A stretch of 40,697 nt of DNA, from contig CAIYYV010000043.1 in assembly GCA_903930425.1 (NCBI GenBank), positions 1 to 40,697 of the forward strand, read 5' to 3'. Position numbers and translations under genes: made by a program. This DNA comes from Akkermansiaceae bacterium. Lineage in GTDB: Bacteria; Verrucomicrobiota; Verrucomicrobiia; Verrucomicrobiales; Akkermansiaceae. The notes below the pieces were generated by a model. That model had not been told where the DNA came from and searched no databases. It saw only the letters and a list, made by a program, of their open reading frames with translations. Below, piece after piece: positions 1-10,133 of this stretch (its first letter is position 1; each line of letters starts with the position of its first letter).

Positions 1-260
1 ATTTCCTCCCAGCCTGGTTTCCCGGACCGCCAAACGCCTGATCCCAACGCAGGCGTTTGGCCTCATGGGCCCCTTTTCTCCGCAACGCATGGGAGCAAGT
101 CATTTTCTCGATAATAGGAGTCTCCTATTATTTCCTCGGAATCGGCGGAGCGGTCGGGAAATTAACGTGTCATTGGAGGGATGTGCTGCGTAGGATTTGC
201 CTGCACGCACCGATGGACACTCCCGTTTTTCCCGCCCCGCGCGACACCGCCCCATGGGAC

Positions 261-1493
261 ATGAAACGTCCCTCCTCCGGCAGACAGCGCGTTCGTCGCG
301 CGCTCCCGTGGTTGGGATGGGGCGTGTTGCTCGCGCTGGTGGCTTGGGGATTGTGGCCGAAGCCCATCCTCGTTGAAACAGGCGTGGCCGCGCGCTCAGC
401 GCTGACCGTGCGTGTTTCCGAGGAAGGAAAAACCCGCGTGCGCAACCGCTATGTCGTCGCCGCACCGGTCGCCGGAATCATGCGTCGTGTGACGCTCAAA
501 CCAGGCGATGCCACGGACGCCGGCAAAACCGTTCTCACTACGATCGAGCCGGTGGCCGCCCCGCTGTTAGATCCGCGTGCCCGCGCCCAGGCGGAGGCCG
601 TTGTTTCCATGCATGAGGCGTCGCGCCGCAAGGCCGCCGAGTCGCTCGTGGCTGTGAAAAGCGCGTTGGAAATGGCCGTGGCCGATCGCGACCGGATGCG
701 ATCGGTGAGGCAACCCGGCACACTTTCCGAGTCCGACCGCGATCGCATGGAATCCGAGGCGTCGATCAAGGCCGCGGAAATGCGGGCCGCGGAGTTTGCG
801 CTTCAGGTGATTGATTACGAATTGGCGCAGGCCCGCGCCGTGCTTGCGCGGCCCGACGCCGTGTCTCCTAACAATCTTGTGGAGCTGAGGGCACCGGTGA
901 ACGGCCGCGTGCTCAAGGTGATGCAGGAAAGCGAAACCATCGTCACACCCGGCTCGGCAATTTTGGAAATCGGCGACCCCGCAGACATTGAGATCGAAGC
1001 GGAGATTCTTTCGCGTGATGCGGTGGCCATCGCGCCCGGCTCCTCGGTGGAGATTGACCAATGGGGCGGCGAGACCTCACTCAAAGCGCGCGTCCGCCGC
1101 GTCGAACCCGCCGCGTTCACCAAAATCTCCGCCCTCGGCGTGGAAGAACAACGGGTCATCGTGCTCAGCGATCTGTTAGAGACTCCCCCAACCGCAAAAC
1201 CGCTGGGTGACCGCTATCGCGTCGAAGTCCGGGTGGCGGTGTGGCACTCTGATGGCGTCCTGGTGGTGCCAGCCGGTGCCTTGTTCCGCGAAGGCAACAC
1301 TTGGAAAACATTTATCTATCAGAATGGGAGGGCCCGTCTCAGTTCACTGGAAGTGGGTCATGGCGACGGCCGCCTCACGGAAGTGCTCGCCGGTTTGCAA
1401 GCGGGCGACAAGGTGCTGCTGCATCCGCCGGACGCGGTGAAGGACGGGAGCCGCGTGACCGAGCGGGTGACGGGGTCAGGATTCAGCGGCTGA
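261..1493 (+). CDS. HlyD/RND-type periplasmic adaptor (membrane fusion) protein; ORF extends upstream to 57 but ATG 261 or 213 is a more plausible start
   Basis: N-terminal TM (ALPWLGWGVLLALVAWGLW), then VVAAPVAGIMRRVTLKPGD and ELRAPVNGRVLKVMQESETIVTPGSAILEIGDP lipoyl-like halves separated by a helical hairpin. Confidence 0.85.
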   Translation: MKRPSSGRQRVRRALPWLGWGVLLALVAWGLWPKPILVETGVAARSALTVRVSEEGKTRVRNRYVVAAPVAGIMRRVTLKPGDATDAGKTVLTTIEPVAAPLLDPRARAQAEAVVSMHEASRRKAAESLVAVKSALEMAVADRDRMRSVRQPGTLSESDRDRMESEASIKAAEMRAAEFALQVIDYELAQARAVLARPDAVSPNNLVELRAPVNGRVLKVMQESETIVTPGSAILEIGDPADIEIEAEILSRDAVAIAPGSSVEIDQWGGETSLKARVRRVEPAAFTKISALGVEEQRVIVLSDLLETPPTAKPLGDRYRVEVRVAVWHSDGVLVVPAGALFREGNTWKTFIYQNGRARLSSLEVGHGDGRLTEVLAGLQAGDKVLLHPPDAVKDGSRVTERVTGSGFSG

Positions 1494-1941
1494 TATCATT
1501 TTGATAGACGAGTTTGAATCCGCTCTGGTGGAGGATGGCCACGGCGAATTCATAGTCCTCGACATGCATGGCCAGCATCGAGTGGCCGTGCGCGCAGGGC
1601 AGCAGGGCATAGGCGAAATCGACATTGGTTTCCGCGATCATGAGTGATTCAAGACACTGAAGCAGGCCGGGGCCCGTTTCACGCAAGGAGACAACGATCA
1701 ATTCGCAAAGGGCATAAGAGATGCCTTTTTCCATGAAAATTTGTTCGGTGGTCTCCGGGTCGGAAACGACCAAGCGCGCCACCGTGGCATCCCGCGAGTC
1801 TTGCAGGCTCAAACCGAGGACCTCGATGCCCGAGGCCCGGAGCAACTTGAGCATGGCGGCCAAGGTCCCGACACGATTGGCAAGCATGACCGAAAACTGA
1901 CGGATGGGCACGCCATGATCAATGAGGAGATCCGATTTCAT
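1483..1941 (-). CDS. ACT-domain protein (probably tandem ACT)
   Basis: RQFSVMLANRVGTLAAMLKLLRASGIEVLGLSLQDSRDATVARLVVSDPE is ACT-like; 3' end overlaps the convergent upstream CDS by 11 nt. Confidence 0.7.
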   Translation of the reverse strand: MKSDLLIDHGVPIRQFSVMLANRVGTLAAMLKLLRASGIEVLGLSLQDSRDATVARLVVSDPETTEQIFMEKGISYALCELIVVSLRETGPGLLQCLESLMIAETNVDFAYALLPCAHGHSMLAMHVEDYEFAVAILHQSGFKLVYQNDISR

Positions 1942-2075
1942 ACGACGATACTAGCAAAAGAATCGGCGCAGACACAATTTGAAAAGCGCGCTGAGACAAA
2001 TCATTCTGGAGATGAACGAGGCATCGATGCGGATTCGCGGCTTGTTTGACCGGTCGATCCGCGACACCCTCGGCC

Positions 2076-2333
2076 ATGGAAAGCCACGAATGGTTTGAAA
2101 ACACCGATGCGGGAAAAGTCTATTACCGCGGGAATTACCAAGGCGGCAAGTGGACGATCATGACAACGACCCAAAAGCGTGATCCCACATGGACGGACAT
2201 CACCCCGGTGACCGAACCGATCTGGCGCGATCTCCGCGAGATCGTTTGGAAAAAATACCAACGCAAACGCTGCCCGTGGGAACGCGTCGCCGATCTCGAC
2301 AAAATCCTGGGCGACGATCCTCCCGCAAAGTGA
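2076..2333 (+). CDS. small hypothetical protein
   Basis: ORF 2046..2333; internal ATG at 2076 (MESHEWFENTDAGKVYYRGNYQGGKWTI...); no family recognised. Confidence 0.5.
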   Translation: MESHEWFENTDAGKVYYRGNYQGGKWTIMTTTQKRDPTWTDITPVTEPIWRDLREIVWKKYQRKRCPWERVADLDKILGDDPPAK

Positions 2334-2385
2334 TCGCAACAACGGAAAACGTGGGCGGCACGACCACCCCCCCGTGAGACCGGCG

Positions 2386-3159
2386 TTACAGCGACTCCGA
2401 TGGATAGCGGAAATGCGCTTCGATTTTGTAATCGAAAAGCACGTTTTCCCATTTCATGCTGGCACCCAAATGGTGGACGACCCAGGGGTCTGAGGCACGG
2501 TTGCCGAGACCGGGCACCACGATGCCGATATGCAACTCCGCATTGGCGAGTGACCAGATGACGATATCGCCCGGGTGATAATCCGCAGGTTCGCGGGATG
2601 GGGTGAGCGATTGTCCTTTGCGTTCGAAGAAGCGGCGCAGGTTGGCGACCCGGCGGTGATCGATATTCGTGTCAGGTGCAAGGGATCCCCATAATTGGGG
2701 GTAGAGGCGGAAATGTTGTGCCATATCCTCGTGCACTTCCTGTTGGAGATCGATGCCGAGTTTTCGATAGCAACGAATGATCACATCCGCAGCAGCTCCC
2801 TTGTGCGCGGCCACATCGCCATTGGGATAACTGATTTTATAATAAGAAGGATCGAGCACGACCGGATCACCCGAATACGCCAAAGCGGCGGCCGCCAGCT
2901 TCAGGCCGGGGGCCTGAGATTGCTCGAGCGAAGAGATCAACAAGGCGGCTTGCTCCGTGGAAACCCCTTCCTGCGTCGCTTTGAGAAAGGGCACCAATGG
3001 ACGACCAAACCAACAGGCCATTCCCACGGCGATCACCCCGATCACCCATCCCCCGAAAAAATGGGGCTTTTTCCGCGGCAGCGGGCGCGGGCCGATGTAT
3101 TCAATCGTGCTGTAAAATCCGGGACGTGAACGGGAGCGAGCCATGAACAATCTTGTCAC
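2386..3159 (-). CDS. DUF1287-like protein with N-terminal membrane anchor
   Basis: Motifs DPSYYKISYPNGDV, GAAADVIIRCYRKLGIDLQQEVHEDM, HPGDIVIWSL, HIGIVV resemble DUF1287 proteins. Confidence 0.75.
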   Translation of the reverse strand: MTRLFMARSRSRPGFYSTIEYIGPRPLPRKKPHFFGGWVIGVIAVGMACWFGRPLVPFLKATQEGVSTEQAALLISSLEQSQAPGLKLAAAALAYSGDPVVLDPSYYKISYPNGDVAAHKGAAADVIIRCYRKLGIDLQQEVHEDMAQHFRLYPQLWGSLAPDTNIDHRRVANLRRFFERKGQSLTPSREPADYHPGDIVIWSLANAELHIGIVVPGLGNRASDPWVVHHLGASMKWENVLFDYKIEAHFRYPSESL

Positions 3160-3284
3160 GCGCTTGAAACCACATCTTCCGTAAAAAAGCGATGCTTTTC
3201 ACGGATTATTTTTGGACGTGGTTTTGAGCGGGGATTTTGGGGTCCCGGCTCGACAGCGGTGACTCACACAGACTAACATAACTC

Positions 3285-3884
3285 ATGACGATTTTCACCA
3301 GTCCGAAACCACTTCATTGGGGAGCCTTGGATGTGCCAATGATCGGCTTGGATCACGACTGGTATGGGGAGCCATTGCTGCCGCCCGCTGCCTTTTCCCT
3401 GGCCATGGACGCTCAACGGTTATGGTTCATCGCGCACCACCGCAAAGCGGCGCAACTGCATCCACTGGCTCGTCCTGGCAGATTCCAATCAGAGCTTTGG
3501 ACGCATGATGTGGCGGAGTTGTTCATCGCCGATCCCGTGAGTGGTCGTTATTTTGAATTCAACCTTGCACCGAACGGTGCCTGGTGGTCGTGCGAATTCA
3601 CTGCCCCCCGCGTCCGCGCCGAAGAAATCGATATCGTCATGCCCGAAGTCGCCACCTTTTCGGATCTCTCTGCAGACGGCGCCTGGGTCGCTGCGATGGC
3701 GATCCCTCTCGATTTGCTCCGCGCACGATTGAATTTCGGGCCGAAGACGCGCGCCAACGTGACCGCCATCCTTGAATCGCCCGACCAAAAGTTTGTCACT
3801 GCGGCCGACCTCGGCGGTGGCACGCCGGATTTTCATCTGCCCGGAAAATTCCCCGAGCTCGTTTTTGCCCCACTTTCCCCATGA
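3285..3884 (+). CDS. CBM9/DOMON-like domain protein
   Basis: LWTHDVAELFIADPVSGRYFEFNLAPNGAWWSCEF resembles the carbohydrate-binding family 9-like fold. Confidence 0.5.
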   Translation: MTIFTSPKPLHWGALDVPMIGLDHDWYGEPLLPPAAFSLAMDAQRLWFIAHHRKAAQLHPLARPGRFQSELWTHDVAELFIADPVSGRYFEFNLAPNGAWWSCEFTAPRVRAEEIDIVMPEVATFSDLSADGAWVAAMAIPLDLLRARLNFGPKTRANVTAILESPDQKFVTAADLGGGTPDFHLPGKFPELVFAPLSP

Positions 3885-3939
3885 GCCCGCGCGATCCGCA
3901 CGCGGCCACCACGGATGCTCTCCTTTTTCACGTACGCTT

Positions 3940-5289
3940 GTGATTCAACGTTTTCACATTGAAGATTTGATTGCCCAAGACACGACGGGCGTGATCTTTC
4001 GTGCACTCGACACGGAGACCGGCAGGCCCGTGGCGGTGCGCCGGTTTTTCCCGTTTGGGGCGAGCGGCGGCGGGCTTCAACCGGACGAGCAAGACGCGTA
4101 TCGCCTTGCCGTGGATCGGCTCGCCGGGCTGAGCCACCTTGCCCTGCGTTCTGTCATCGGTGGCGGTTGTGATCCGGTCGACGGCATGCCATTCCTTGCC
4201 ACCGAATGGATCGAGGGGGATTCGATATTGGAGTTTCTCACGCAGGGCCCGATGCCTGCGGAATTCGCCATCGAGTTGATTGATCAGGCCTTAGAAGTTT
4301 CCGAATTGCTTTCTCGTGAGCTCGATGAAGAAGCGGTCTGGGTGGAAACCGCCTTGCCCATGATCATCGCGGGCCATGAATCCAGCGGCCGGCGATTCAC
4401 GTTTTGGATTTGCCCGCTCAAATGGTTAGGCGCTCACCAAAAATCGCGCGGACTCACCTCAATCATCACCCTCACTGAGGAAATCATGGGATGGAAAGGA
4501 CTGCGCGTAAAGGACCACGCGGGTCAAGGACTCGGCGGCTGGCTCAAATGGCTTCGTCTCGCGTCGGCCACCGCCACCTTGCGTGAAACCCGGGAAAAAC
4601 TCGCCGTCTCGGTGGCCGAGGCCGCCGCGGCTGCGGCACAGCATCTCGCGGCACAGGCCATTCGCCCGCCCCCCCAAAAGACCCGCTCTCAAAACTCCAA
4701 ATTCCTCTGGTTGATCAACTTCACTCTCCTGGCTGTGGCGGCCGGATTGGGAGTCTGGTGGCTTCAGATCAAACGCCTGCGTGAAATGGATGCGCCCGTT
4801 CCCGACAATGCGTCATGGTTTGCCGCGTGGATGCACCACGACGCCGGCCAAGCCGCGCCGGCAGCCGTCCCCGTTCCGGCTCCGGCTGAGGAAGTCGACG
4901 AAGCCGATGACGAGGCTCCCGTCGCGAGTGCTTCCAAGGACCCGCCAGTCCCCGCCGAAAACAACCCCGGCGTGATCCCATGGACGAATCGCGATCTCCT
5001 TATGGCCAATGGGCGCCGTGAGGTCACTGTGGAGGGCGTCTTGGCGGATATCACGTTTTCAAGAAATAAAAAGACCCTCTATCTTCTTTTCACAAAAGAG
5101 GAAGACCGTGCCGCCGCCTGTGGCGCAGTCGTCCTCAAAAACGCCTCTCCGGATCTCTCAGAAAAAGCGCTCAAACCACTGATTGGCCAGACGCTCCGCG
5201 TGCGGGGCGTGGTGAGATTGCCAAAAGTCGGCCATCCGCGGCCTGAGATTCAAATCAAGGATCGCGCGGCGATTCAGATGGTGAAATGA
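3940..5289 (+). CDS. protein kinase-like (probable pseudokinase) domain, single TM helix and C-terminal OB-like domain; likely GTG start at 3940
   Basis: IEDLIAQDTTGVIFRALDTETGRPVAVRRF resembles a kinase N-lobe; no HRD or DFG motif; TM FLWLINFTLLAVAAGLGVWWL; the ORF upstream of 3940 overlaps the preceding CDS in another frame. Confidence 0.55.
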   Translation: MIQRFHIEDLIAQDTTGVIFRALDTETGRPVAVRRFFPFGASGGGLQPDEQDAYRLAVDRLAGLSHLALRSVIGGGCDPVDGMPFLATEWIEGDSILEFLTQGPMPAEFAIELIDQALEVSELLSRELDEEAVWVETALPMIIAGHESSGRRFTFWICPLKWLGAHQKSRGLTSIITLTEEIMGWKGLRVKDHAGQGLGGWLKWLRLASATATLRETREKLAVSVAEAAAAAAQHLAAQAIRPPPQKTRSQNSKFLWLINFTLLAVAAGLGVWWLQIKRLREMDAPVPDNASWFAAWMHHDAGQAAPAAVPVPAPAEEVDEADDEAPVASASKDPPVPAENNPGVIPWTNRDLLMANGRREVTVEGVLADITFSRNKKTLYLLFTKEEDRAAACGAVVLKNASPDLSEKALKPLIGQTLRVRGVVRLPKVGHPRPEIQIKDRAAIQMVK

Positions 5290-5358
5290 GATCCTTGCGG
5301 CCCGGATCACTTTCCCCTTTGCACGGGATGGGTTCCACTGTTGCTTGGTGCCACCAAA

Positions 5359-6273
5359 ATGCGCTGTTTTTATTCAAAACAATTGGAACTGAAATTGCCG
5401 TCAGGCCACCCGTTTCCCATGGAAAAATTTCGGGTCTCCAAGGACATGTTGTTAGAAACCGGCGTTCTCCGTCCTGAGGAAATCATCGAAGTCGAGGCGA
5501 CCGCCAGCCATCTGCTCCTGCGGGTTCACGAGCCAGGATATGTTAGAAAAATCGAGACCGGCTTGCTCGGGCACCAGGAGCAATCGTTGTTAGGTTTTCC
5601 GGTCACGCCGCAGCTTTACGCCCGCAGCGCGACGGAAGTCGAAGCCACGCGCATGGCGTGTCACGCGGCCTTGGCGGAAGGCGTGGGGGTTTGTCTTGCG
5701 GGGGGCACGCATCACGCGTTTCGGGATCACGGTGAAAGTTTTTGTGTGTTCAATGATGTGGCCGTAGCCATCAGGGATCTGCAGTCCCGTCATCCGCTTC
5801 TCAAAATCATGGTGGTGGACACCGATGCCCATCAAGGAAATGGCACGGCCTCATTGCTCGCCGAAGACCCGCGCGTTTTCACCTATTCAATCCATGTCGG
5901 GCGGCCACACCCGCTGCCTCAAATCGCCGGATCGCTCGACATCGAGACCGTGCGCGATGTCGGCGGGGACTCGTATTTGAAGCAATTGTTCAGCAGTTTG
6001 GCGGCGGCGCTTGATGCTTTTTCTCCGGATTTGGTGGTGTGGGTTTCCGGGGCGGACTCGCACCGCAATGACCGGCTGGGGCACATGCAGCTTTCCCTCA
6101 AGGACATTCAGCGTCGCGACGAGGTGTTGTTAGGGGCCTTCATTCGGAACCGGATTCCGGTGGCCGTCCTTTATGGTGGCGGATACAACCGCCAACCGGA
6201 ATTCACCGCTAAACTCCACCGCAACACGATCGCCACCGCTAAAAAACTCGCCTTTCAAATCCGCGGGCTTTAA
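5359..6273 (+). CDS. histone deacetylase/acetoin utilisation (AcuC-like) family protein
   Basis: FYSKQLELKLPSGHPFPMEKF, GGTHHAFRDHGESFCVFNDVAVAI, VVDTDAHQGNGTA, VVWVSGADSHRNDRLG, YGGGY. Confidence 0.9.
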   Translation: MRCFYSKQLELKLPSGHPFPMEKFRVSKDMLLETGVLRPEEIIEVEATASHLLLRVHEPGYVRKIETGLLGHQEQSLLGFPVTPQLYARSATEVEATRMACHAALAEGVGVCLAGGTHHAFRDHGESFCVFNDVAVAIRDLQSRHPLLKIMVVDTDAHQGNGTASLLAEDPRVFTYSIHVGRPHPLPQIAGSLDIETVRDVGGDSYLKQLFSSLAAALDAFSPDLVVWVSGADSHRNDRLGHMQLSLKDIQRRDEVLLGAFIRNRIPVAVLYGGGYNRQPEFTAKLHRNTIATAKKLAFQIRGL

Positions 6274-6334
6274 GCGCGGCCTGTCTCCATAAACGCTTGT
6301 CACTGCGGAACCTGTGGGTTAAGCCCCCTCGCCT

Positions 6335-7930
6335 ATGGCAAATTACCGTGTACTCGTCGCAGACCCGATTTCAGAAAAGGGCGTGGAGGCGCTCCGCAAT
6401 GCGGAAGGCATTTCCGTCGAGGTGAATACCGGCCTCAAACCGGATGCGCTCCTTCAAATCATCGGCGATTATCACGGCCTCGTGGTGCGATCTCAAACGA
6501 AGGTGACGCCCGATGTTTTTGCCGCAGCCAAAAATCTGAAAGTGATCGGCCGTGCCGGTGTGGGGGTGGACAATATCGATCGCACTGCCGCGACTGACCA
6601 CGGGGTCGTCGTGATGAACACCCCGAGCGGCAACACGATTTCCACGGCCGAACATGCTTTCACCTTGATGCTCGCACTGGCCCGGAACATCCCGCAGGCG
6701 CACGCTTCAATGATCGCCGGCAAGTGGGACCGCAAGTCGTTCGAGGGGGTCGAACTCCATGGCAAACGCCTCGCGATTCTCGGCATGGGCCGCATCGGCA
6801 CCGAGTTTGCGAAACGCGCCCAGGCATTCGGCATGTCCGTCACCGCCTATGATCCCTTCCTCACGGCGGCCCGCGCCCAGTCGCTGAAAGTCGACCTTGC
6901 CCAGAGCGCGGAGGAGGCGCTCACCGGTGCCGACGTCGTCACCCTGCACATCCCGCTCACTGCGGAAACCCGGCACCTCCTGAATGAGCCGCGGCTTCGC
7001 CTCATGAACCCAGGTGCCTTGGTCATCAACTGCGCCCGCGGCGGGCTGGTCGATGAAGCCGCCGCCAAGGAGTTGTTAGAATCAGGGCATCTCGCGGGAA
7101 TTGCGTTAGATGTATTTGAAACCGAGCCACCAGCTGCGGATTTCCCTTTGTTTTCCTGCAAAAAATGTGTGTTCACCCCGCACCTAGGCGCGTCGACTGC
7201 AGAAGCTCAGGAAAACGTCGGCATCGAAGTGGCCCAACAGGTGCGGGACTTCCTTGTCACCGGCGAAATCCGCAATGCCGTCAACATGCCGAATCTTGAC
7301 AGCCACACGCTGGAGAGTGTCGGGCCCTACCTCGACCTCGCCCACTCGCTGGGCAAGTTGCTTTCCAAGATTGCCCCCGCGCAGTGCGATGCCATCCGAG
7401 TTTCCTATCTCGGGCCGGTTTCCGAATTGGACACCGAACTCATCACTCGCATGACCCTCACGGGTTACTTGGCTGCCGCTCACAATGAATCGCAGGTCAA
7501 TCTCGTCAATGCCCCGGCGGTCGCCAAAACGCTCGGTCTAGCAGTTGCTGAGTCCACCGTGGCCCTGGCCACCAACTGCACCGAATTGATCGAGGTTTCC
7601 GCCGTCAAGGGCAATGAAGTCTGCACAGTCGCCGGAACCTTCTATGGCAAGACCGCCCGTATCGTGCATATCGCCGGCCACAACGTCGAAACCCACCCGC
7701 AGGGCCGCTTCCATTTTGTCGAAAATGACGACCGCCCGGGCCTCGTCGGCCAGATCGGCACGTCTCTCGGCAACGCCGCAATCAACATTGCCAACATGGC
7801 ACTCAGCCGCTCGAACGACCGCAGCCGTGCCGTCACCGTGATCGAAGTGGACACCGAACCGCCCACTCAATTGCTGGCCACCCTGCGGGCCACCCCCGGA
7901 ATTATCCGCGTGTTGAGCTTCGATCTGTGA
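6335..7930 (+). CDS. serA: D-3-phosphoglycerate dehydrogenase
   Basis: VIGRAGVGVDNID, LAILGMGRIGTEFAKRA, GIALDVFETEPP, C-terminal intervening and ACT domains; 531 aa long-form SerA. Confidence 0.97.
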   Translation: MANYRVLVADPISEKGVEALRNAEGISVEVNTGLKPDALLQIIGDYHGLVVRSQTKVTPDVFAAAKNLKVIGRAGVGVDNIDRTAATDHGVVVMNTPSGNTISTAEHAFTLMLALARNIPQAHASMIAGKWDRKSFEGVELHGKRLAILGMGRIGTEFAKRAQAFGMSVTAYDPFLTAARAQSLKVDLAQSAEEALTGADVVTLHIPLTAETRHLLNEPRLRLMNPGALVINCARGGLVDEAAAKELLESGHLAGIALDVFETEPPAADFPLFSCKKCVFTPHLGASTAEAQENVGIEVAQQVRDFLVTGEIRNAVNMPNLDSHTLESVGPYLDLAHSLGKLLSKIAPAQCDAIRVSYLGPVSELDTELITRMTLTGYLAAAHNESQVNLVNAPAVAKTLGLAVAESTVALATNCTELIEVSAVKGNEVCTVAGTFYGKTARIVHIAGHNVETHPQGRFHFVENDDRPGLVGQIGTSLGNAAINIANMALSRSNDRSRAVTVIEVDTEPPTQLLATLRATPGIIRVLSFDL

Positions 7931-7968
7931 TCCGACATCGGTGAACCCAACCCACGGCTCAGGATCAG

Positions 7969-8976
7969 TTGCCTAAGCGCAGCGTCTCCGCTATGCCTGT
8001 CATCACGATGCCAGCGAGCGAACCGAAACCGATGATCTCACGCTACCGCCTGAAGGCGCGCGGCTTGCTCAACTCAATCTCCAGGCGACACGACTTCGAT
8101 GGCGCGCTCATCCAGATAGACGGCGGATTCGGGTGCCTCCACCCGTGGCCCGAACTCGGCGACCCGTCGTTAGAAAAATGTTTGGCGGATCTGGCGGGTG
8201 ACCGGCGATGGCCGATCGTGAGGCGGGCGGTCCGCTGCGCGGAATATGACCGGGTGGCCCGCGAATTCGAACATTCCTTGTTCGAGGATATGGAGGTGCC
8301 GGAAAGTCATGCCACGCTCACCCGACAAAATCGCGAGGCCGTGGCCCTCGCGGTGGATGCCGGATTCACCACGGTGAAACTCAAGGCCGGACGCGATCCG
8401 GCAGCCGAGGCCGGGTTTCTCGAGGCAATGGTGGCGGAGTTTCCCTCACTGAAGTGGCGGCTGGATTTCAATGAATCGTTAGAATCCGGAGAAACCGCAG
8501 AATTTCTGTTAGGTCTTTCCAAGAACGCCCGCGCGGCGATTGATTTTGTCGAGGACCCGTGCCCGTATTCGGAATCCGCATGGATCGACCTTCACCGCAA
8601 GACGGGCGTGAATCTGGCCATCGACCGCGAGGCGGCACCGCTTCATTCCGCCGCGCAGGTCATGGTGATCAAGCCCGCGGTTGACGAGCCATTTTTGCTT
8701 GGGGAGGCGGCCATCCGCAACCGCCAACAAGTGGTGCTCACAAGTTATATGGATCATCCGGTCGGCCAAACCTTTGCCGCGTGGGAGGCTGCGCGACTCG
8801 GATTGCAATTCCCCGGTTTGGTCGGTCTTTGCGGGTTACAGACGCAGTCATTGTTTGAGGAGGATGCATTCAGTGAAATGCTGGGTGCGGGGTCGCCGGT
8901 CTTTCAGGTGCCCGAGGGAAATGGGCTGGGATTTGATGATTTGCTGGACGCCTTGCCATGGAAGCGACTTATCTAA
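7969..8976 (+). CDS. menC: o-succinylbenzoate synthase (enolase superfamily)
   Basis: TTVKLKAGRD, LDFNESLE, DFVEDPCPYSES, IDREAA, VIKPAVDEP; followed by menE with overlapping ends. Confidence 0.85.
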   Translation: MPKRSVSAMPVITMPASEPKPMISRYRLKARGLLNSISRRHDFDGALIQIDGGFGCLHPWPELGDPSLEKCLADLAGDRRWPIVRRAVRCAEYDRVAREFEHSLFEDMEVPESHATLTRQNREAVALAVDAGFTTVKLKAGRDPAAEAGFLEAMVAEFPSLKWRLDFNESLESGETAEFLLGLSKNARAAIDFVEDPCPYSESAWIDLHRKTGVNLAIDREAAPLHSAAQVMVIKPAVDEPFLLGEAAIRNRQQVVLTSYMDHPVGQTFAAWEAARLGLQFPGLVGLCGLQTQSLFEEDAFSEMLGAGSPVFQVPEGNGLGFDDLLDALPWKRLI

Positions 8977-10097
8977 CATCCGCCGATTTCTGGAACGACC
9001 GCGCGCCTGTCGCCGCAGCGGAATTCCCCGGAAAAATCCCCGCTGATCCAGAGCTGCGCGGGCATGTCCTCTTCGCCACCTCGGGCAGCGCGGACCATCC
9101 GCGGTGGATCGCCCTGTCCAAATCCGCGTTGCGGGAATCCGCAGCGGCAGTCAACCGCCATCTCACAGTCGGTCCCGACTCGTGCTGGGGTCTCGCGCTC
9201 CCGACGCAGCACGTCGGCGGCTTCGGCGTGGTGGCCCGCGCGGCGGCTGCGGATTGCGCGCTGCGTGAGTTCCGCGGTCGATGGAATGCGCCGGTCTTCG
9301 CGCAATGGCTGACCGATTATCAAGTGACGCACACCTCGCTCGTGCCCGCGCAGGTGTTTGATTTGGTCGCCTCGCAAGTCACGGCACCGGCCTCGCTCGT
9401 GGCCGTCGTTGTCGGGGGTGGCCACCTCGACGCACCGACTGGCCAAGCGGCGCGCGCCCTCGGTTGGCCGGTTCTCGCAAGTTATGGCATGACCGAGGCC
9501 GGCTCGCAAATTGCCACCCAGGGAATGGATTCGCTGGGCACTCTCTATCAGCCTGCCCCGCTCCCGTTGTTGCCGATCTGGCAGGCGGAAACCACCCCAG
9601 AGCAACTCCTCTGCATTGCCGGACCGGCCCTGTTTTCCGGATGGATGGTGAGCGAGGGGGCCGGGTGGGCCTTTCATCCGCGCCCCTCACCGTGGCATCC
9701 AACCCGCGACCGCGTCACCTTGTCAGAACGGCTTCTCACCCCGATCGGCCGCGCGGACACCCAGGTCAAGGTGCTCGGTGAACTCGTCGATTTGGAGTCG
9801 CTCGAACGCGAGCTGGCAGATCTGTCAGCTGGCAGGTTGACACCCGGTTCAATGGTGATCGTGGCCGTTCCGGACGCGCGCGCCGGGCATCTGTTAGTTC
9901 CGGTTTTCGCTGAATCCACGGATGCTTCGTCGGTCACCGAGGCCCTCATCCGCTATGCCGCAATCGCCCCGGGGTTCCGCCGCTTGCTGGCTCCCGTGCG
10001 GCTCGACTTCCTCCCTGTTAGCCCGTTAGGAAAACCGCGCCGCGCAGAAATCATGGCCGCGATACTGCCTCTCTTGGAAAATCATTCTTGCCGGTAA
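8958..10097 (+). CDS. menE: o-succinylbenzoate-CoA ligase (AMP-binding)
   Basis: LFATSGSADHPRWIALSKSAL, LASYGMTEAGSQIAT, VSPLGKPRRAEI; overlaps menC by 19 nt. Confidence 0.85.
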   Translation: MEATYLTSADFWNDRAPVAAAEFPGKIPADPELRGHVLFATSGSADHPRWIALSKSALRESAAAVNRHLTVGPDSCWGLALPTQHVGGFGVVARAAAADCALREFRGRWNAPVFAQWLTDYQVTHTSLVPAQVFDLVASQVTAPASLVAVVVGGGHLDAPTGQAARALGWPVLASYGMTEAGSQIATQGMDSLGTLYQPAPLPLLPIWQAETTPEQLLCIAGPALFSGWMVSEGAGWAFHPRPSPWHPTRDRVTLSERLLTPIGRADTQVKVLGELVDLESLERELADLSAGRLTPGSMVIVAVPDARAGHLLVPVFAESTDASSVTEALIRYAAIAPGFRRLLAPVRLDFLPVSPLGKPRRAEIMAAILPLLENHSCR

Positions 10098-10133
10098 TCC
10101 TGTTAGGCGCTGGGCGTGATTTCCACTTGGGGT

